From assembly GCA_022818135.1 (NCBI GenBank), contig JAFMSR010000015.1:23467206-23531205 (forward strand): a DNA stretch of 64,000 nt, given 5' to 3'. Source of the stretch: Saxidomus purpurata. Its lineage: Eukaryota > Mollusca > Bivalvia > Venerida > Veneridae. The position numbers and the translations under genes are program-made. Below, piece by piece: positions 24,077-34,935 of this stretch. Under the pieces are notes generated by a model. It saw nothing but the letters and a program-made list of their open reading frames with translations, searched no databases and had not been told where the DNA came from. Position 1 is the first letter of the stretch; every line of letters starts with the position of its first letter.

Positions 24077-24795
24077 AGCTCGCCTGGCACAAAGTGCCAG
24101 AGTGAGCAATTAGGATCACATTTCATCTGGCTTCCGGCCTATGTCTGTTAACATTTTCCTTCAAATGACATCTCTTCTTAAACCGCTTGGCCAATGATGA
24201 TACAAGTTGGCAGGGATGTTCCTTGCGTAAAGCCCTTTCATAGTAGTTGTTCAAATTATTCCATTCCATGCAGAACTCTGGTTGCCATGGCAACTGAAAG
24301 AAAAAAAACTTTAAAAATCTTTTCTCAAGAGCAGGAAGGCCTAGAGCTAAGATATTTGGCATGTGGCATGACATAGTGGACCTCTACCAAGATTGTTAAA
24401 CTTTCAAAATTGACCCTTGGTCTCCTGATTTTATATAGCCTTTTATAGGAAAAACTTTAAAAATCTTCTTCTCTGAAACTACAAGGACTAGAGCTTAGAT
24501 ATTTAGCATGTGGCATAACCTAGTGAACCTCAACCAATAGTGTTCAAGTTATGACCCCTGGGTCAAAAATTTACCCCAACCCAGGGTCACTTGTTTTTAC
24601 ATTGGCTTATGTAGGAAAAACTTTAAAAATCTTCTTCTCTGATACCACAAAGCCTACAGCTTAGATATTTGGCATGTGGCATTACCAAAGTGAACTTCTA
24701 CCAAGTTTGTTAAAATAATTAACCCAGGATCGTCAACATTTTCCTTCGAATGACATTTCCTCTGAAACCACTGGGCCAATGTTGATGAAACATAA
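24077..24795 (+). mobile_element. Alpha-family Helentron-like element, interrupted by a LINE
   Basis: The 5' end is AGCTCGCCTGGCACAAAGTG with the GGCAC/GTGCC hairpin, followed by four to five interior units. A second 5'-type interior segment ('tttccttcgaatgacattt', 'ccactgggccaatgttgatg') is cut at 24,793 by the LINE 3' tail. Confidence 0.65.
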
Positions 24796-24814
24796 TAATA
24801 ATAATAATAATAAC
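24793..24814. repeat. (ATA)n/(TTA)n microsatellite, LINE 3' tail
   Basis: A run of ATA triplets marks the 3' end of the antisense LINE. Confidence 0.8.
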
Positions 24815-25560
24815 TTTATTTTTCGAAGGTTACATAAAATGTACATTATGAATCATAATCATTCAAACATAACTAGACAAAAGGAAACATAACATACATA
24901 CATTCAAACCACACATACACCACAAATCATACACACTAAATTAATTATACTAATATTAATAACATATTAGATACATTTATATAATATACATCATTCTCTC
25001 AATGATAGACACTCAAATGCAAATACTATTATGAATTATATAATTAATCTAATTTCATTACTTAGATACTAAAATAACCAGTGCAAAGTTTTATATGTAA
25101 TTAATTTCTACATTTTGTTATAAAGATAATTTTTGTGATTTTTTTGAAAGACTGTATTTTTTAATAATCTCAATTCCATAGGAATATCATTCCATACTTT
25201 AAATCTATAATAGGAAAATGAGTGTTTGTATAAATTAGTCCTAGGTTTCCTTTGTAGTACAAGATCTTTGCAGGATGTAGAATGCAGACTATATGAATCA
25301 TTTTGGCAAAACGCTATTAACTCTGACATGTATATTGGAGCCATATTGTTAAAAATCTTATAAACGAGCAGCGCAGTGTGGTATTTGCACCTGTCTGAAA
25401 AAGACAACCAATGCAATTCCTTTAGTAAATCTGAAGAATGGGATTTAAAAGGTCGATTTAAAATAATTTTTCCTATGCGTTTTTGCAGTTTATTTATTTT
25501 TTGTACATATTTTGTATTGCCTTTTCCCAAAATGTTACAACAATAGTCGAATCCGATATA
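24793..25560 (-). mobile_element. 5'-truncated non-LTR retrotransposon (LINE) with reverse transcriptase C-terminus
   Basis: The - strand frame 25,108-25,530 encodes about 140 residues of a LINE ORF2 C-terminal region: 'QKRIGKIIL', 'LLKELHWLSFSDRCKYHTA', 'KIFNNMAPIYMSEL', 'FSYYRFKVWNDIP'. The 'LHWLP...R..Y...'/'P.YL..L' pattern is typical of CR1/L2/Jockey-like ORF2 ends. The 3' UTR lies left of it, with AATAAA and a (TTA)n tail (24,793-24,814 on +), as in elements with microsatellite tails. 5' truncation at about 25,550 is usual for this class. It lies antisense in the arrestin intron and has no N-terminal RT motifs. Confidence 0.75.
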
Positions 25561-25577
25561 TTATATATAATGTTTTT

Positions 25578-26904
25578 AGCTCACCTGGCACAAAGTGCCA
25601 GAGTGAGCTGTTAGGATTGCATTCCGTCCGGCGTCCGTCCACCATTTCCTTCAAAAAACATCTCCTCTGAAACCACTGGGCCAATGTTGATGGGACTTTG
25701 CAGGGATCTTCCATGCATGAAGCTCTATCAAAGTTTACAAAGAATTCCATTCCATGCAGAACTCTGGTTGCTATGGCAACAAATAGGAAAAACTTTAAAA
25801 ATCTTCTTCTCTGAAACCACAAGACCTAGAGCTTAGATATTTGGCATGTAGCATTGTCTAGTTGACCTCTACCAAGATTGTTCAAATTATGACCCCCGGG
25901 TCAAAATTGACCCCGCGCGGGTGGTCACTTAGTTTTACATAGGCTTTATATAGGAAAAACTTTAAAAATCTTCTTCTTTGAAACCACAAGGCCTAGAGCT
26001 TAGATATTTGGCATGTAGCATTGTCTAGTGGACATTTACCAAGATTGTTCAAATTATGACCCCGGGGTCAAAATTTACCCCACATGGATGGTCACTTAGT
26101 TTTGCATAGGCTTTATATAGGAAAAACTTTAAAAATCTTCTTCTCTGAAACCACAAGGGTTAGAGCTAAGAGATTTGGCATGTAGCATTTTCTAGTAGAC
26201 CTCTACCAAGATTGTTCAAATCATGACCCCGGGGTCAAAATTGACCCAGTAGGGAGGGTCACTTAGTTAGCTTATATAGGAAAAACTTAAAAAATCTTCT
26301 TCTCTGAAACCAAAAGGCATAGAGCTTAGATATTTGGCATGTAGCAATGGCTAGTGGACCTCTAGCAAGGTTGCTCAAATTATGCCCCTGGGATCAAAAT
26401 TGACCCCGCACGGGAGGTCACTTAGTTTTACTTAGGCATATATAGGGAAAACTTAAAAAATCTCCTCTGAAACCACAAATTGTTCAAATCATGACCCCTG
26501 TGTCAAATTGACTCGGTGGGGTGGGGGGGGGGGGTCACTTGGTTTTGCATAGGCTTATATAGGAAAAACTTAAATAATCTTCTTCTCTGAAACCACAAGG
26601 CCTAGAGATTAGATATTTGGCATGTAAAAATGCCTATTGGACTTCTACCAAAATTGTTCAAATCATGACCCCCATGTTAAAATTAACCCTTCCCGGGAGG
26701 GGGAAGAAGGGAGGTGACTTGATTTCACATAGGCTTATATAGGGAAAACTTAAACAAGAAGGCCGACAGGCAGAGAATAGATGTTTGGGATGTTACTTAG
26801 CATACCTTAGTGGACCTCTACGAATTATGTTAGAATCATGAGCCCTTGTATTATAGCCAATGGTAGTCAGGTGAGCGATATAGGGCCATCATGGCCCTCT
26901 TGTT
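25578..26904 (+). mobile_element. Alpha-family Helentron-like element, complete
   Basis: This is the best-preserved copy. The 5' end AGCTCACCTGGCACAAAGTG follows five T; the 3' end is CAGGTGAGCGATATAGGGCC, CATCATGGCCCTCTTGTT. About six interior units of ~167 bp are present ('ttggcatgta' at 25,841, 26,008 and 26,175). A poly-G run lies at about 26,522-26,533. There is no coding capacity. Confidence 0.75.
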
Positions 26905-26906
26905 TA

Positions 26907-28055
26907 TTATACCCCCAAAACGAAGTTTAGGGGGGTATATAGGAGTCACCCAGTGGTTGGTCGGTCAGTCGGTCTGGCGGTCTGTTGCATTTTCCTTGTC
27001 CGGAGCATAACTTGAAAACTACTAGTTGGAATTCAGTATTACTTCATACAATGGTCAAACACATTGAGAGGAAGTGCAGTGCACAAGAACCATAACTCCA
27101 TCTTGACTTATTACAGAGTTATTGCCCTTCGTTACTTTTCCTTGTCCGGAGCATAAGTTAAAAACTACTGGTTGGAATTCAATACAATTTCATTCAATGA
27201 TCAAGCACAATCAGAGGAAGTGCAGTGTACAAGAACCATAACTCTATCTTGAGTATTTACTGAGTTATTGCCCTTTGTTACTTTTCCTTGTCTGGAGCAT
27301 AACTTGAAAACTACTAGTTGGAATTCAATACAATTTCATACAATGATCAAGCACAATCAGAGGAAGTGCAGTGTACAAGAACCATAACTATATCTTGGAA
27401 TTCAATACAACTTCATACAATGGTCAAGCAATGGTCAAGTACATTGAGAGGAAGTGCAGTGCACAGGAACCATAACTCTATCTTGACTCATTACAGAGTT
27501 ATTGCCCTTTGTTACTTTTCCTTGTCCAGAGCATAATTCGTAAACTACTAGTTGGAATTCAATACAACTTCATACAATGGTCAAGCACAATGAGAGGAAG
27601 TGCAGTGCACAAGAACCATAACTCTATCTTGACTAATTACAGAGTTATTGCCCTTTGTTCCTTTTTCTTTTCCGTAGCATTATTCGAAAACTACTGGTTG
27701 GAATTCAATACAACTTCATACAATGGTCAAGCAATGAGAGGAAGTGCAGTGCAAAAGAACAGTAACTCTATCTTTACTCATAACAGAGTTATTGCCCTTT
27801 GTTACTTTTACTTGTCTGGATCATAATTCGAAAACTATTGGTTGGAATTTAATACAACTTCATACAATGGTCAAGTACATTGAGAGAAAGTGCAGTGTAC
27901 AAGAACCATGACTCTATCTTGACAAATTACAGAGTTATTGCCAAGAACAATATCTCTCTTTAGTTTGTTTGCAAGGTATTCTGTTACTACGAACTTCCTC
28001 AGTTTATAAAGCAGTCTTTTGGGGGTATTAATCACATTTAGTGATAGCTCTAGTT
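26907..28055 (+). mobile_element. Helentron-like element family beta, complete
   Basis: TTATACCCCCAAAACGAAGT with GGGGGGTATATAGGAG at the 5' end; CTTTTGGGGGTATTAATCAC, the hairpin ATCACATTTAGTGAT and AGCTCTAGTT at the 3' end. About seven interior units of ~140 bp. It directly abuts the CTTGTT end of the alpha element at 26,904. Confidence 0.7.
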
Positions 28056-29000
28056 CAAATCAAAAGTTTCCGTTTTTAAAGAAAATCGCAGCATTTCAGC
28101 GTGATCGTTTTGTTGTCTTTTATTGTTAAAGCCGATTTTTTTCCCAGTAACAATTTTCTTCCAACTATTGCCAAATAAAATAATGTTTTCTGCAGCTACG
28201 TTTAATCTTAAAGGTTAGAAAAGATAAGGCCGCAGGTGTCATGAGATCAAAGAAGGCGCGCCGACGTTTGATCTTAGTGAAAGCACGTGGCATTAAAAAG
28301 ACCGATATATTTTTGTCAGTTTGAGAGATGTACAATTAGCTCAAGACGATAGTCTGATCATTTTGATTATAAAAATAGTAGTTTGGAATAAATAATGTTA
28401 TGAGTAAATTTTATTTGGGTGATACAATATATTTAACACGCTATATAATTGTACGTCGGTCGGCAAATATTTTGAATTTGATTTGTTTACAACACGCAGA
28501 CAATTTATATGTATACAAATTTTTACTGAATATAATCAATTTAAATTTAATAATAATCAATTTAAATTTAATTTTCTGTAAACCCACTTGGAGTGCGGTA
28601 TTTCTCCGTTCTCTAACTTTGGACCAAAAACATCGTAACACCCCGGACCCACTATCAAGCATATACAACCTCTCAGTTGAGAACAAAGGTTTTGGGAATA
28701 ATTGTGCAAGTCGCATGCCATAGCAGCACACATCAAAGCTGTCAAAGTTTCAGATGACATTAACTTTAGTTGTTTGCTTTTTTGGGTGATGGAAGAAGGT
28801 CTTGTACAGTCTCTTTTTTTTTCCGACCGGCCGATGGGCACTTTTCAAAAAAATTCTTGTAAACCAAAAAATAAAGAAGTAGTGGCCTTCAGTGAAGGTT
28901 ACCTGCTTGTTTTAGTTTATATTTTAAACCACTGACCAAGCATTTTGTTTTTAAGGGATGTAAAGACATGTTGTTTATTATGCACCATTTATTGATTAAA
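28056..29000. other. Intronic sequence, unassigned
   Basis: The + and - frames at 28,400-28,935 show no recognisable domain. It contains 'tttaaatttaataataatcaa' direct duplications at about 28,537-28,573. No splice-consistent arrestin peptide is seen, and none is expected, because flanking exons join in phase. Confidence 0.35.
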
Positions 29001-29365
29001 TCAAGATTCATTTGCAATTTATTTTGAATTTCTGATATCTGGAAATCAGACTCATACAACTCGAGTCATCTGCATACAGATCTATATTCAGATCTTGACA
29101 ACTTAATGTTATATCAATGATGTATATCAAAAATGATAAGGCAACTAGTATTGAGCCCTGTGGCAGCCCAGACTTTATTTCTAGAGAATCCGAATGCACA
29201 TTTCCCACTTTAACAATTTGACTTCTGTATGATAAATAAGACGTAAACAATTTTAATGAACATCCAGAAAAATGATACAATTTCAATTTGTTTAATAAGA
29301 TTTCATGATCTACTAAATCAAATGCCTTTGAAGATCCAAAAACACAGTTCCAATTAGTTTACCAC
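29000..29365 (-). pseudogene. LINE reverse transcriptase fragment with YADD motif, frameshifted
   Basis: The - strand frame 29,008-29,286 carries consecutive RT motifs: 'FTSYLSYRSQIVKVG', 'SGLPQGSILVALSFLIYI' (RT block with LPQGS) and the catalytic 'LYADDS'. Upstream (29,287-29,365) 'VFLDL' and 'AFDLVDHEILLNKL' are in different frames, so a one-base shift breaks the domain between them. The family pattern is 'FLDLSKAFDxVDH.iLL.KL', as in CR1/RTE-type LINEs. There is no N-terminus or 3' end. Confidence 0.75.
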
Positions 29366-29439
29366 AATCTACATCTTTCTATCAAGTAAGTGCAGTGTTG
29401 CAAGGATGATTTTTCCGAAAACCTTATTGGGTTTTTACC

Positions 29440-30290
29440 CTGACTTTTCGAAGAAAAGGGGAGCTATCCTACTCGCCTCGGCATCGGCGTTCGGGTGTCA
29501 CACCTTGGTTAAGTTTTTCATACCACCTCATTTTATTTCAAAATCATTAGAGGTATGGCTTTGAAATTTACCATACTTGTTTACCATCATAATCTCCATC
29601 TACAGACAAGAGTACATAACTCTGTCAAGGTTTTTGTCAGAATTATGGCCATTTTTTGACTTAGAAAGTGTATTGAGCTTGGTTAAGTTTTTCGTACCAC
29701 CCCACTTTATTTCAAAACCATTAGAGGTATTGCTTTGAAACTTACCATACTTATTTATTATCATTACCTCCATCAATAGACAAGTGTACATAACTCTGTC
29801 AAGGATTTTGATGGAATTATGCCCCTTTTTTACTTAGAAAATACATTGAATATGGGTAAAATCCACTTTTTGACTAAATTGTTTGAGATATTACTTTGAA
29901 AGTTAGAATACTTGTTTACCATCTTGATTCCCAAACACAGACAGGAGAAGGTAACTCTGTCAAAGATTTCATTTGAATTATGGCCCTTTTCAACTTGTAA
30001 GCAAGAGAAGGTAACTCTGTGAAAATGTTTCTTGATTTGTACTTAGAAATTCCCAGTTAAAGTCTTGTGTGCAACTGGCACTGTCATGCACATATATCAT
30101 TAACCACTTGGGGAAGGTATTAATTTAAAACTTTGCTGTAGTATTCAGGGATATCAAAGAATTAAGTTTGATAACTCTTGACTTAATATCTTGCTACTTG
30201 TGGCCCTTGTTTATACACATCTTTCGGGTTTTTTTACTAACAAAGTTTTGTTTGATTGGCAAGCACTGAAAAAGTCGAGCGCGCTGTTCT
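29440..30290 (+). mobile_element. Helentron-like element family epsilon, 3' damaged
   Basis: The 5' end is GGGGAGCTATCCTACTCGCC with TCGGCATCGGCG; interior units contain 'ttggttaagtttttc(a/g)taccacc' and 'cataactctgtcaagg'. The 3' subterminal AAAAAGTCGAGCGCGCTGTTC is present, but after it the sequence runs into a LINE fragment and the CTTGTT end is missing. Confidence 0.5.
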
Positions 30291-30530
30291 TGACCAGTTG
30301 ATTTGTGTACTTAACTCATCAATAATTTGTCGCACATCAAGGGGTGTTATGTAATCTATATCAAATTTATTTTTTCTCAGTTTCTGATTTAATTCGTCTT
30401 TTAATGCCTCGAAATTTGTGCTTGAAAATGTTGTTTTAGATATTATATGAGAGATATTTGTGAAGTGTTTGTTTAATTCATTAACATTGTTTAAATATCT
30501 AGTAAGCTCGCTGCTGTTAACTGTTATCAA
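30237..30530 (-). pseudogene. Probable LINE ORF2 inter-domain fragment
   Basis: The open - strand frame reads 'NELNKHFTNISHIISKTTF' ... 'LDVRQIIDELS'. 'LN.HF..I' followed by a region ending with selection of the RT domain is typical of the linker between endonuclease and RT in CR1/L2-like ORF2. It is probably a piece of the same LINE family as 29,000-29,365. The C-terminal ~20 residues fall in epsilon-element sequence. Confidence 0.45.
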
Positions 30531-30584
30531 ATGTTTTACTTTTATCTAAATTTGACATATTTTTCACATTTTTTCCACAAATAG

Positions 30585-31157
30585 GTAGGGTCTTGTTTTA
30601 CATAGACATATGTAGGAAAACCTCTAAAAATCTTCTTCTCCATAACCATAAGGTCTAGAGCTTAGATATTTAGTATGTAACAGTGTCTAGTGGACCTATT
30701 CAAAGTCATGCCCATGGGATAAATATTGACCCTACCCCTGGGGTCACTTGGTATAGAAAAAATTTTATTCTCCAAAAATATGACCCTCAGAGCTTAGATA
30801 TTTTGTATGTTACATTGTCTAGTGGTCCTCTACCAAGTTTGTTCAAAATGCCCCTTGTGTCAAAATTGACCTTGCCCGCTTGGGGGAGGGCCTCATGTCT
30901 TTATTTAGAGTTTTAGGATAATGCTCACTTCAAATGATTTCCTATAGCAAACAGTGACTCTTTAGCAACCACTGACTTCTGCTAGCAACCACTGACTTCC
31001 TCTTACAAAACAAGTGACTTCCTAAGCAGCCAGTGACTACCCCAAGTAATCAGGGACTTCCTTAGCAGCTGCTGACTCCCTATAACAACAATTGACTTCA
31101 TTAGGTTAGTGCGCTGGTACTGATGTTAGGGATATAGGGCCATGATGGCCCTCTTGT
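30585..31157 (+). mobile_element. Alpha-family Helentron-like fragment with 3' end
   Basis: Two to three interior units, then an unusual degenerate ~20-bp tandem (30,948-31,105), then TAGGGCCATGATGGCCCTCTTGT. The subterminal CAGGTGAGC is replaced by TACTGATGTTAGGG, so the terminus is partly lost. Confidence 0.5.
30948..31105. repeat. Degenerate ~20-bp tandem repeat
   Basis: About eight units of the form 'agcaaccactgacttcctat' lie between the last interior unit and the 3' hairpin of the alpha fragment. Confidence 0.55.
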
Positions 31158-31280
31158 CACTGAAGAAACTTGTCCTTGTCTCATCATTGTTTATATTTTA
31201 TGTGAATTGTTGCAAGTTTATGAACATATTCCTTACTCGGTATCAATGTTATAATGCAGCTTATGTATAATGTATTACAG

Positions 31281-31427
31281 GGAAGGCTTTCCTATCCAGC
31301 CAAGTCAGACAGGTTTCTGTAAAGTGTTTCATCTAACACCATTGTTATTAAATAACAGAGACAAGCGGGGCCTCGCTCTTGATGGTAAACTTAAACATGA
31401 GGATACAAATCTTGCCTCTTCTACCAT
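31281..31427 (+). CDS. ARRB1: Beta-arrestin exon: lariat loop and [15 protein letters not shown]
   Basis: This 147-nt exon encodes [20 protein letters not shown], then [18 protein letters not shown] and [10 protein letters not shown]. '[21 protein letters not shown]' is nearly invariant in arrestins. It covers the lariat loop, with the aspartate of LALDG corresponding to a polar-core residue (family knowledge). The acceptor is TATTACAG; the donor is AT|GTAAGT. One base enters (completing Glu) and two leave (AT, completed by C at 52,110 to give Ile). 'EGFPI.PS' is the invertebrate-type wording where vertebrate ARRB1 has a different linker. The next intron is 20.7 kb. Confidence 0.96.
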
Positions 31428-31552
31428 GTAAGTTTTTTTACAAATAAAGTTTATGTAGTGTATTAGGTTATTAATGAATTGTCATAATTATTTGGTTGTG
31501 TATAATACTGGGAAGTGTGTCTGTTTAAAAATCTATAACTTTAGAATGATGT

Positions 31553-31817
31553 TATCAGGCTATGTGTTGCCACCAGAAGTGGAGCCGCCGTGGCGCAGTG
31601 GATGCACTTTTGCCTCAGGATCAAAGGGCTGCGGGTTCGATCCCTACAATCGCCATGTCAGTAGTGTCCTTAGGCAAGACACAAATAATTCCACATTGTC
31701 TCTCTCTCTTCAAGGTTGATTCCATCTGGAATGAGTCTCGAGAGCGATTAATATAAGTTGTAAGAACTTGTTTCACAATCGAGAATAAATAAATTAGTAT
31801 AAACTATCAGGCTATGT
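31553..31817 (+). mobile_element. tRNA-derived SINE with 13-bp target-site duplication
   Basis: TATCAGGCTATGT occurs at 31,553-31,565 and again at 31,805-31,817, flanking a 239-bp body. The head has a pol III A box (TGGCGCAGTGG, about 31,591) and B box (GGTTCGATCC, about 31,634). A body with GTGTCCTTAGGCAAGACAC and a tail of AATAAATAAAT-type repeats follow. That is the standard layout of a tRNA-derived SINE moved by a LINE. The short frames over it are not genes. Confidence 0.8.
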
Positions 31818-32367
31818 TGAACCTTAATAAATGTGATTTTGAAATATAACACATTTTTTCATAGTGAGTTGTTAGGATCAGTGATTGTCAGTGATTGGAA
31901 CATTCCCTATGGTCAGTCTGACACAATAAGTTATGTTTTACACTCCAGCATTCAGGTTTCCACTCGCATTTCTTAAGGAAGCTTAATCAATATAACCTGT
32001 ACATGTACATGTATAATTATGGCTGCAAGGTCTCTGTCAAGTTTTGTAAGGAACTATATTAAAATAGTCTATGTTGAGTAAATTCTTCTGATTTAACAAA
32101 AACAGCTGTCTGTGCCAGAGTAATGGTAAATTTTGGTTAAAGTTTTATGTGCCAGCTACTATCATGCAAATGTCTAAGTTACCACTGATTGAACTTGAAA
32201 CTTCATAAAGGTCTTCAGGACTAGCAGACAATGAAGACATCAGAAGTTATGTAACCCGTAATCTCAATATCTTGAGATCTACATCACCTAAAGTCTTCAA
32301 ACCCCCCGAATAATTGGTCTTACTGAGTAGATGGTCAGTAGGTCAAGGTCAAAGTGAACTCAGTTAG
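31818..32367. other. Intronic sequence, mostly unassigned
   Basis: Some motifs recall the epsilon interior ('taaagttttatgtgccagcta', 'atgcaaatgtctaagttacc'), without ends. No exon is seen. Confidence 0.35.
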
Positions 32368-32702
32368 CTTTTCCTCCAAGGCAAAGGGATATGGCAATGG
32401 GCTCTGTCCTTTTGTGTGTGCGTCTGTCAGTCCATCTATCACACTTTTGTCCAGATCATAACTATGAAAGTGTTCAAAGGGAATTTATTTAATTTTTACA
32501 CACAGACAGAGGACATTGAGAGGAAGTGCAGTACCCAAGAATTATAACTCTACCTTGCCTAATTTTTGAACTATTCCTATTTGTTACATTTTCTTGATTT
32601 TTCTTGTCCATAACTTCAAAAGTGCTGAAACTTAATACAGTGATAGAGCACAATGAAGGGAAGTGCAGTGCTTGAGAACCAAAACTCAACCTTGCCTACA
32701 TT
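32368..32702 (+). mobile_element. Gamma-like Helentron fragment
   Basis: 'ttcctccaaggcaaaggg' followed by 'gtctgtcagtcc', then two interior units ('ttgtccagatcataactatg', 'gaggaagtgcagta', 'ataactctaccttgcct') match the 5' part of family gamma. The 3' end is absent; an epsilon element starts at 32,706. Confidence 0.5.
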
Positions 32703-32705
32703 TTT

Positions 32706-32749
32706 AGCTCGACTATTCGGAGAATATGGAGAGCTATTACAGTCACTTG

Positions 32750-32784
<35 letters not shown>

Positions 32785-33743
32785 TGCTTCTTTGGTTAAA
32801 GTTTTGCCTGCTAAGTACTATCATGCACATATCTCAGTAACCACTTATGATATTGACTTGAAACTTTGTTCATGTCTTTAGGGGTGTCATACAATCAAGG
32901 CAGATAACTCTTGAAAAAATTTAGTACAAATTATGGCCCTTGTTTGACTTTGAAAATTTGGTTAAAGTTTTGCCTGCTAGGTACCATCATGCACATATCT
33001 CAGTAACCACTTATGATATTGACTTGAAACTTTCTTCATGTCTTTAGGGGTGTCATACAATCAAGGCAGATAACTCTTGAAAAAATTTAGTACAAATTAT
33101 GGCCCTTGTTTGACTTTGAAAATTTGGTTAAAGTTTTGCCTGCTAGGTACTATCATGCACATATCTCAGTAACCACTTATGATATTGACTTGAAACTTTG
33201 TTCATGTCTTTAGGGGTGTCATACAATCAAGGCAGATAACTCTTGAAAAAATTTAGTACAAATTATGGCCCTTGTTTGACTTTGAAAATTTGGTTAAAGT
33301 TTTGCCTGCTAGGTACTATCATGTACAAACCTAAGTAACCACTTATGATATTGACTTGAAACTTTTTTAATGTCTTAAGAGGTGTCACACAGTCAAGACA
33401 GATAACTCTTGTTTAAATTTAGTGCAAATTATGGCCCTTGTTTGACTTTGAAAATTTGGTAAAGTTTTGCATGCAAGGTACTATCATGCACATATCACAG
33501 TAAAAACTTATGGTAGTTATATCAAATCTTGCAATAGTGTTCAGGGTAAATTTGTATCAAACAATTAATTTACCAAAAATTAAATCTATAGTTATAGATT
33601 TTGACTTTTTTTATGATTCAACTTTCCTAGTTTATACTTAATAGTTAGCAGAATTTTGTTTTGCTATTATACTGATAAAAGTTTTGTTTTATTAGCAAAC
33701 ACCCACAATAGTCGAGCGTGCTGTCTTATGGACAGCTCTTGTT
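32706..33743 (+). mobile_element. Helentron-like element family epsilon, complete
   Basis: The 5' end AGCTCGACTATTCGGAGAAT pairs with the 3' subterminal AATAGTCGAGCG; then come the hairpin GCTGTCTTATGGACAGC and TCTTGTT. A (GTCGGC)n run lies at 32,754-32,784. The interior repeats every 166 bp: 'ggttaaagttttg' at 32,794, 32,960, 33,126 and 33,292. The middle copies are almost identical, the last diverged. There is no coding capacity. Confidence 0.72.
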
Positions 33744-33768
33744 AATTATCCCCCTTTGTAACATTCTC

Positions 33769-34365
33769 AGCTCACCTGGCACAAAGTGCCAGAGTGAGCT
33801 ATTATGATTGCTCTCCTTCCGGGGTCCGTCGAACCTCGAACGTCCGTCCACCATTTCCTTCAAACGACATCTCCTCTGAAACCACTGGGCCAATAATGAT
33901 GAAACTTTGCAGGGATGTTCCTTGCATGAAGCTCTACCAAAATTGTTCAAACAATTCCATTCCATGCAGACCTCTGGTTGCTTTGGCAACAAATAGTAAA
34001 AACTTAAAATATTTTCTTCTCCAAACCACAAGGCATAGATATTTGGCATGTAGCATTGTCTAGTGGACCTCTACCAAGATTGTTCAAATTATGACCCCTG
34101 GATCAAAATTGACCCCACACTGGGGTCACTTAGTTTTACATAGGCTTATATAGGAAAAACTTTCAAGATCTTCTTCTCTGAAACCATAAGGCCTAGAGCT
34201 TAGATATTTAGCATGTGGCATTGTCTAGTGGACCTCTACCAAGAGTGTTCAAATAATGAGCCCTGGGTCAAAATTTACCCCACCCAGGTAGGGTTATATA
34301 GGAAAAACTTAAAAAATCTTCTCCAAACCCATAAGTCCTACAGCTTCTAGAAATAGATTTTTTTC
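33769..34365 (+). mobile_element. Alpha-family Helentron-like element, 3' truncated
   Basis: The 5' end AGCTCACCTGGCACAAAGTG is followed by three interior units, and the sequence is then cut by a beta element at 34,372. It starts 25 bp after the CTTGTT of the epsilon element. Confidence 0.65.
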
Positions 34366-34371
34366 AAATTT

Positions 34372-34935
34372 TTTATACCCCCGAAACGAAGTTTTGGGTG
34401 GGGGGGTATATAGGAATCACCCCCTGGTTGGAATTCAATTCAATTTTATACAATGGTCTAGCACAATGAGAGAAAGTGCAGTGTACAAGAACCATAACTC
34501 TATCTTGAGTAATTACAGAGTTATTGCCCATTTTAACTTTTCCTTGTCTGGAGCATAACTTGAAAATTACTGGTTGGAATTCAATACAACTTCATACAAT
34601 GGTCAAGTACATTGAGAGGAAGGACAGTGCGCAAAAACCATAACTCTTTCTTGACTCATTTCAGAGTTATTGTCCTTTGTTACTTTTCCTTGTTCGGAGC
34701 ATTACTTGAAAACTACTGGTTGGAATTCAATTTAACTTCATACAATGGTCCAGCACAATGAGAGGAAGTGCAGTGTAAAAGAACCATAAGTCTATCTTGA
34801 CTTATTACAGAGTTATTGCCAAGAACAATATCTCTATTTTAGTTTTTTTTGCAAGGTATTCTGTTACTACGAACTTCCTCAGTTTATAAAGCAGTCTTTT
34901 GGGGGTATTAATCACATTTAGTGATAGTTCTAGTT
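34372..34935 (+). mobile_element. Helentron-like element family beta
   Basis: TTATACCCCCGAAACGAAGT at the 5' end; TTTTGGGGGTATTAATCAC, the hairpin ATCACATTTAGTGAT and AGTTCTAGTT at the 3' end; about three interior units. Confidence 0.68.

Noticed and set aside
25535..25822. 95-codon - strand frame, and similar ones at 24,123-24,374 and 33,726-34,049
   Set aside because: They are complementary translations of the alpha-element 5' part; similar peptides recur because the element recurs.
28400..28935. Overlapping frames of 77-107 codons on both strands
   Set aside because: No recognisable motif or splice context. They overlap each other on both strands, which indicates chance openness.
31577..31655. 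Functional tRNA gene
   Set aside because: A and B boxes are present but no proper cloverleaf forms, and the segment is the head of a SINE with target-site duplication.
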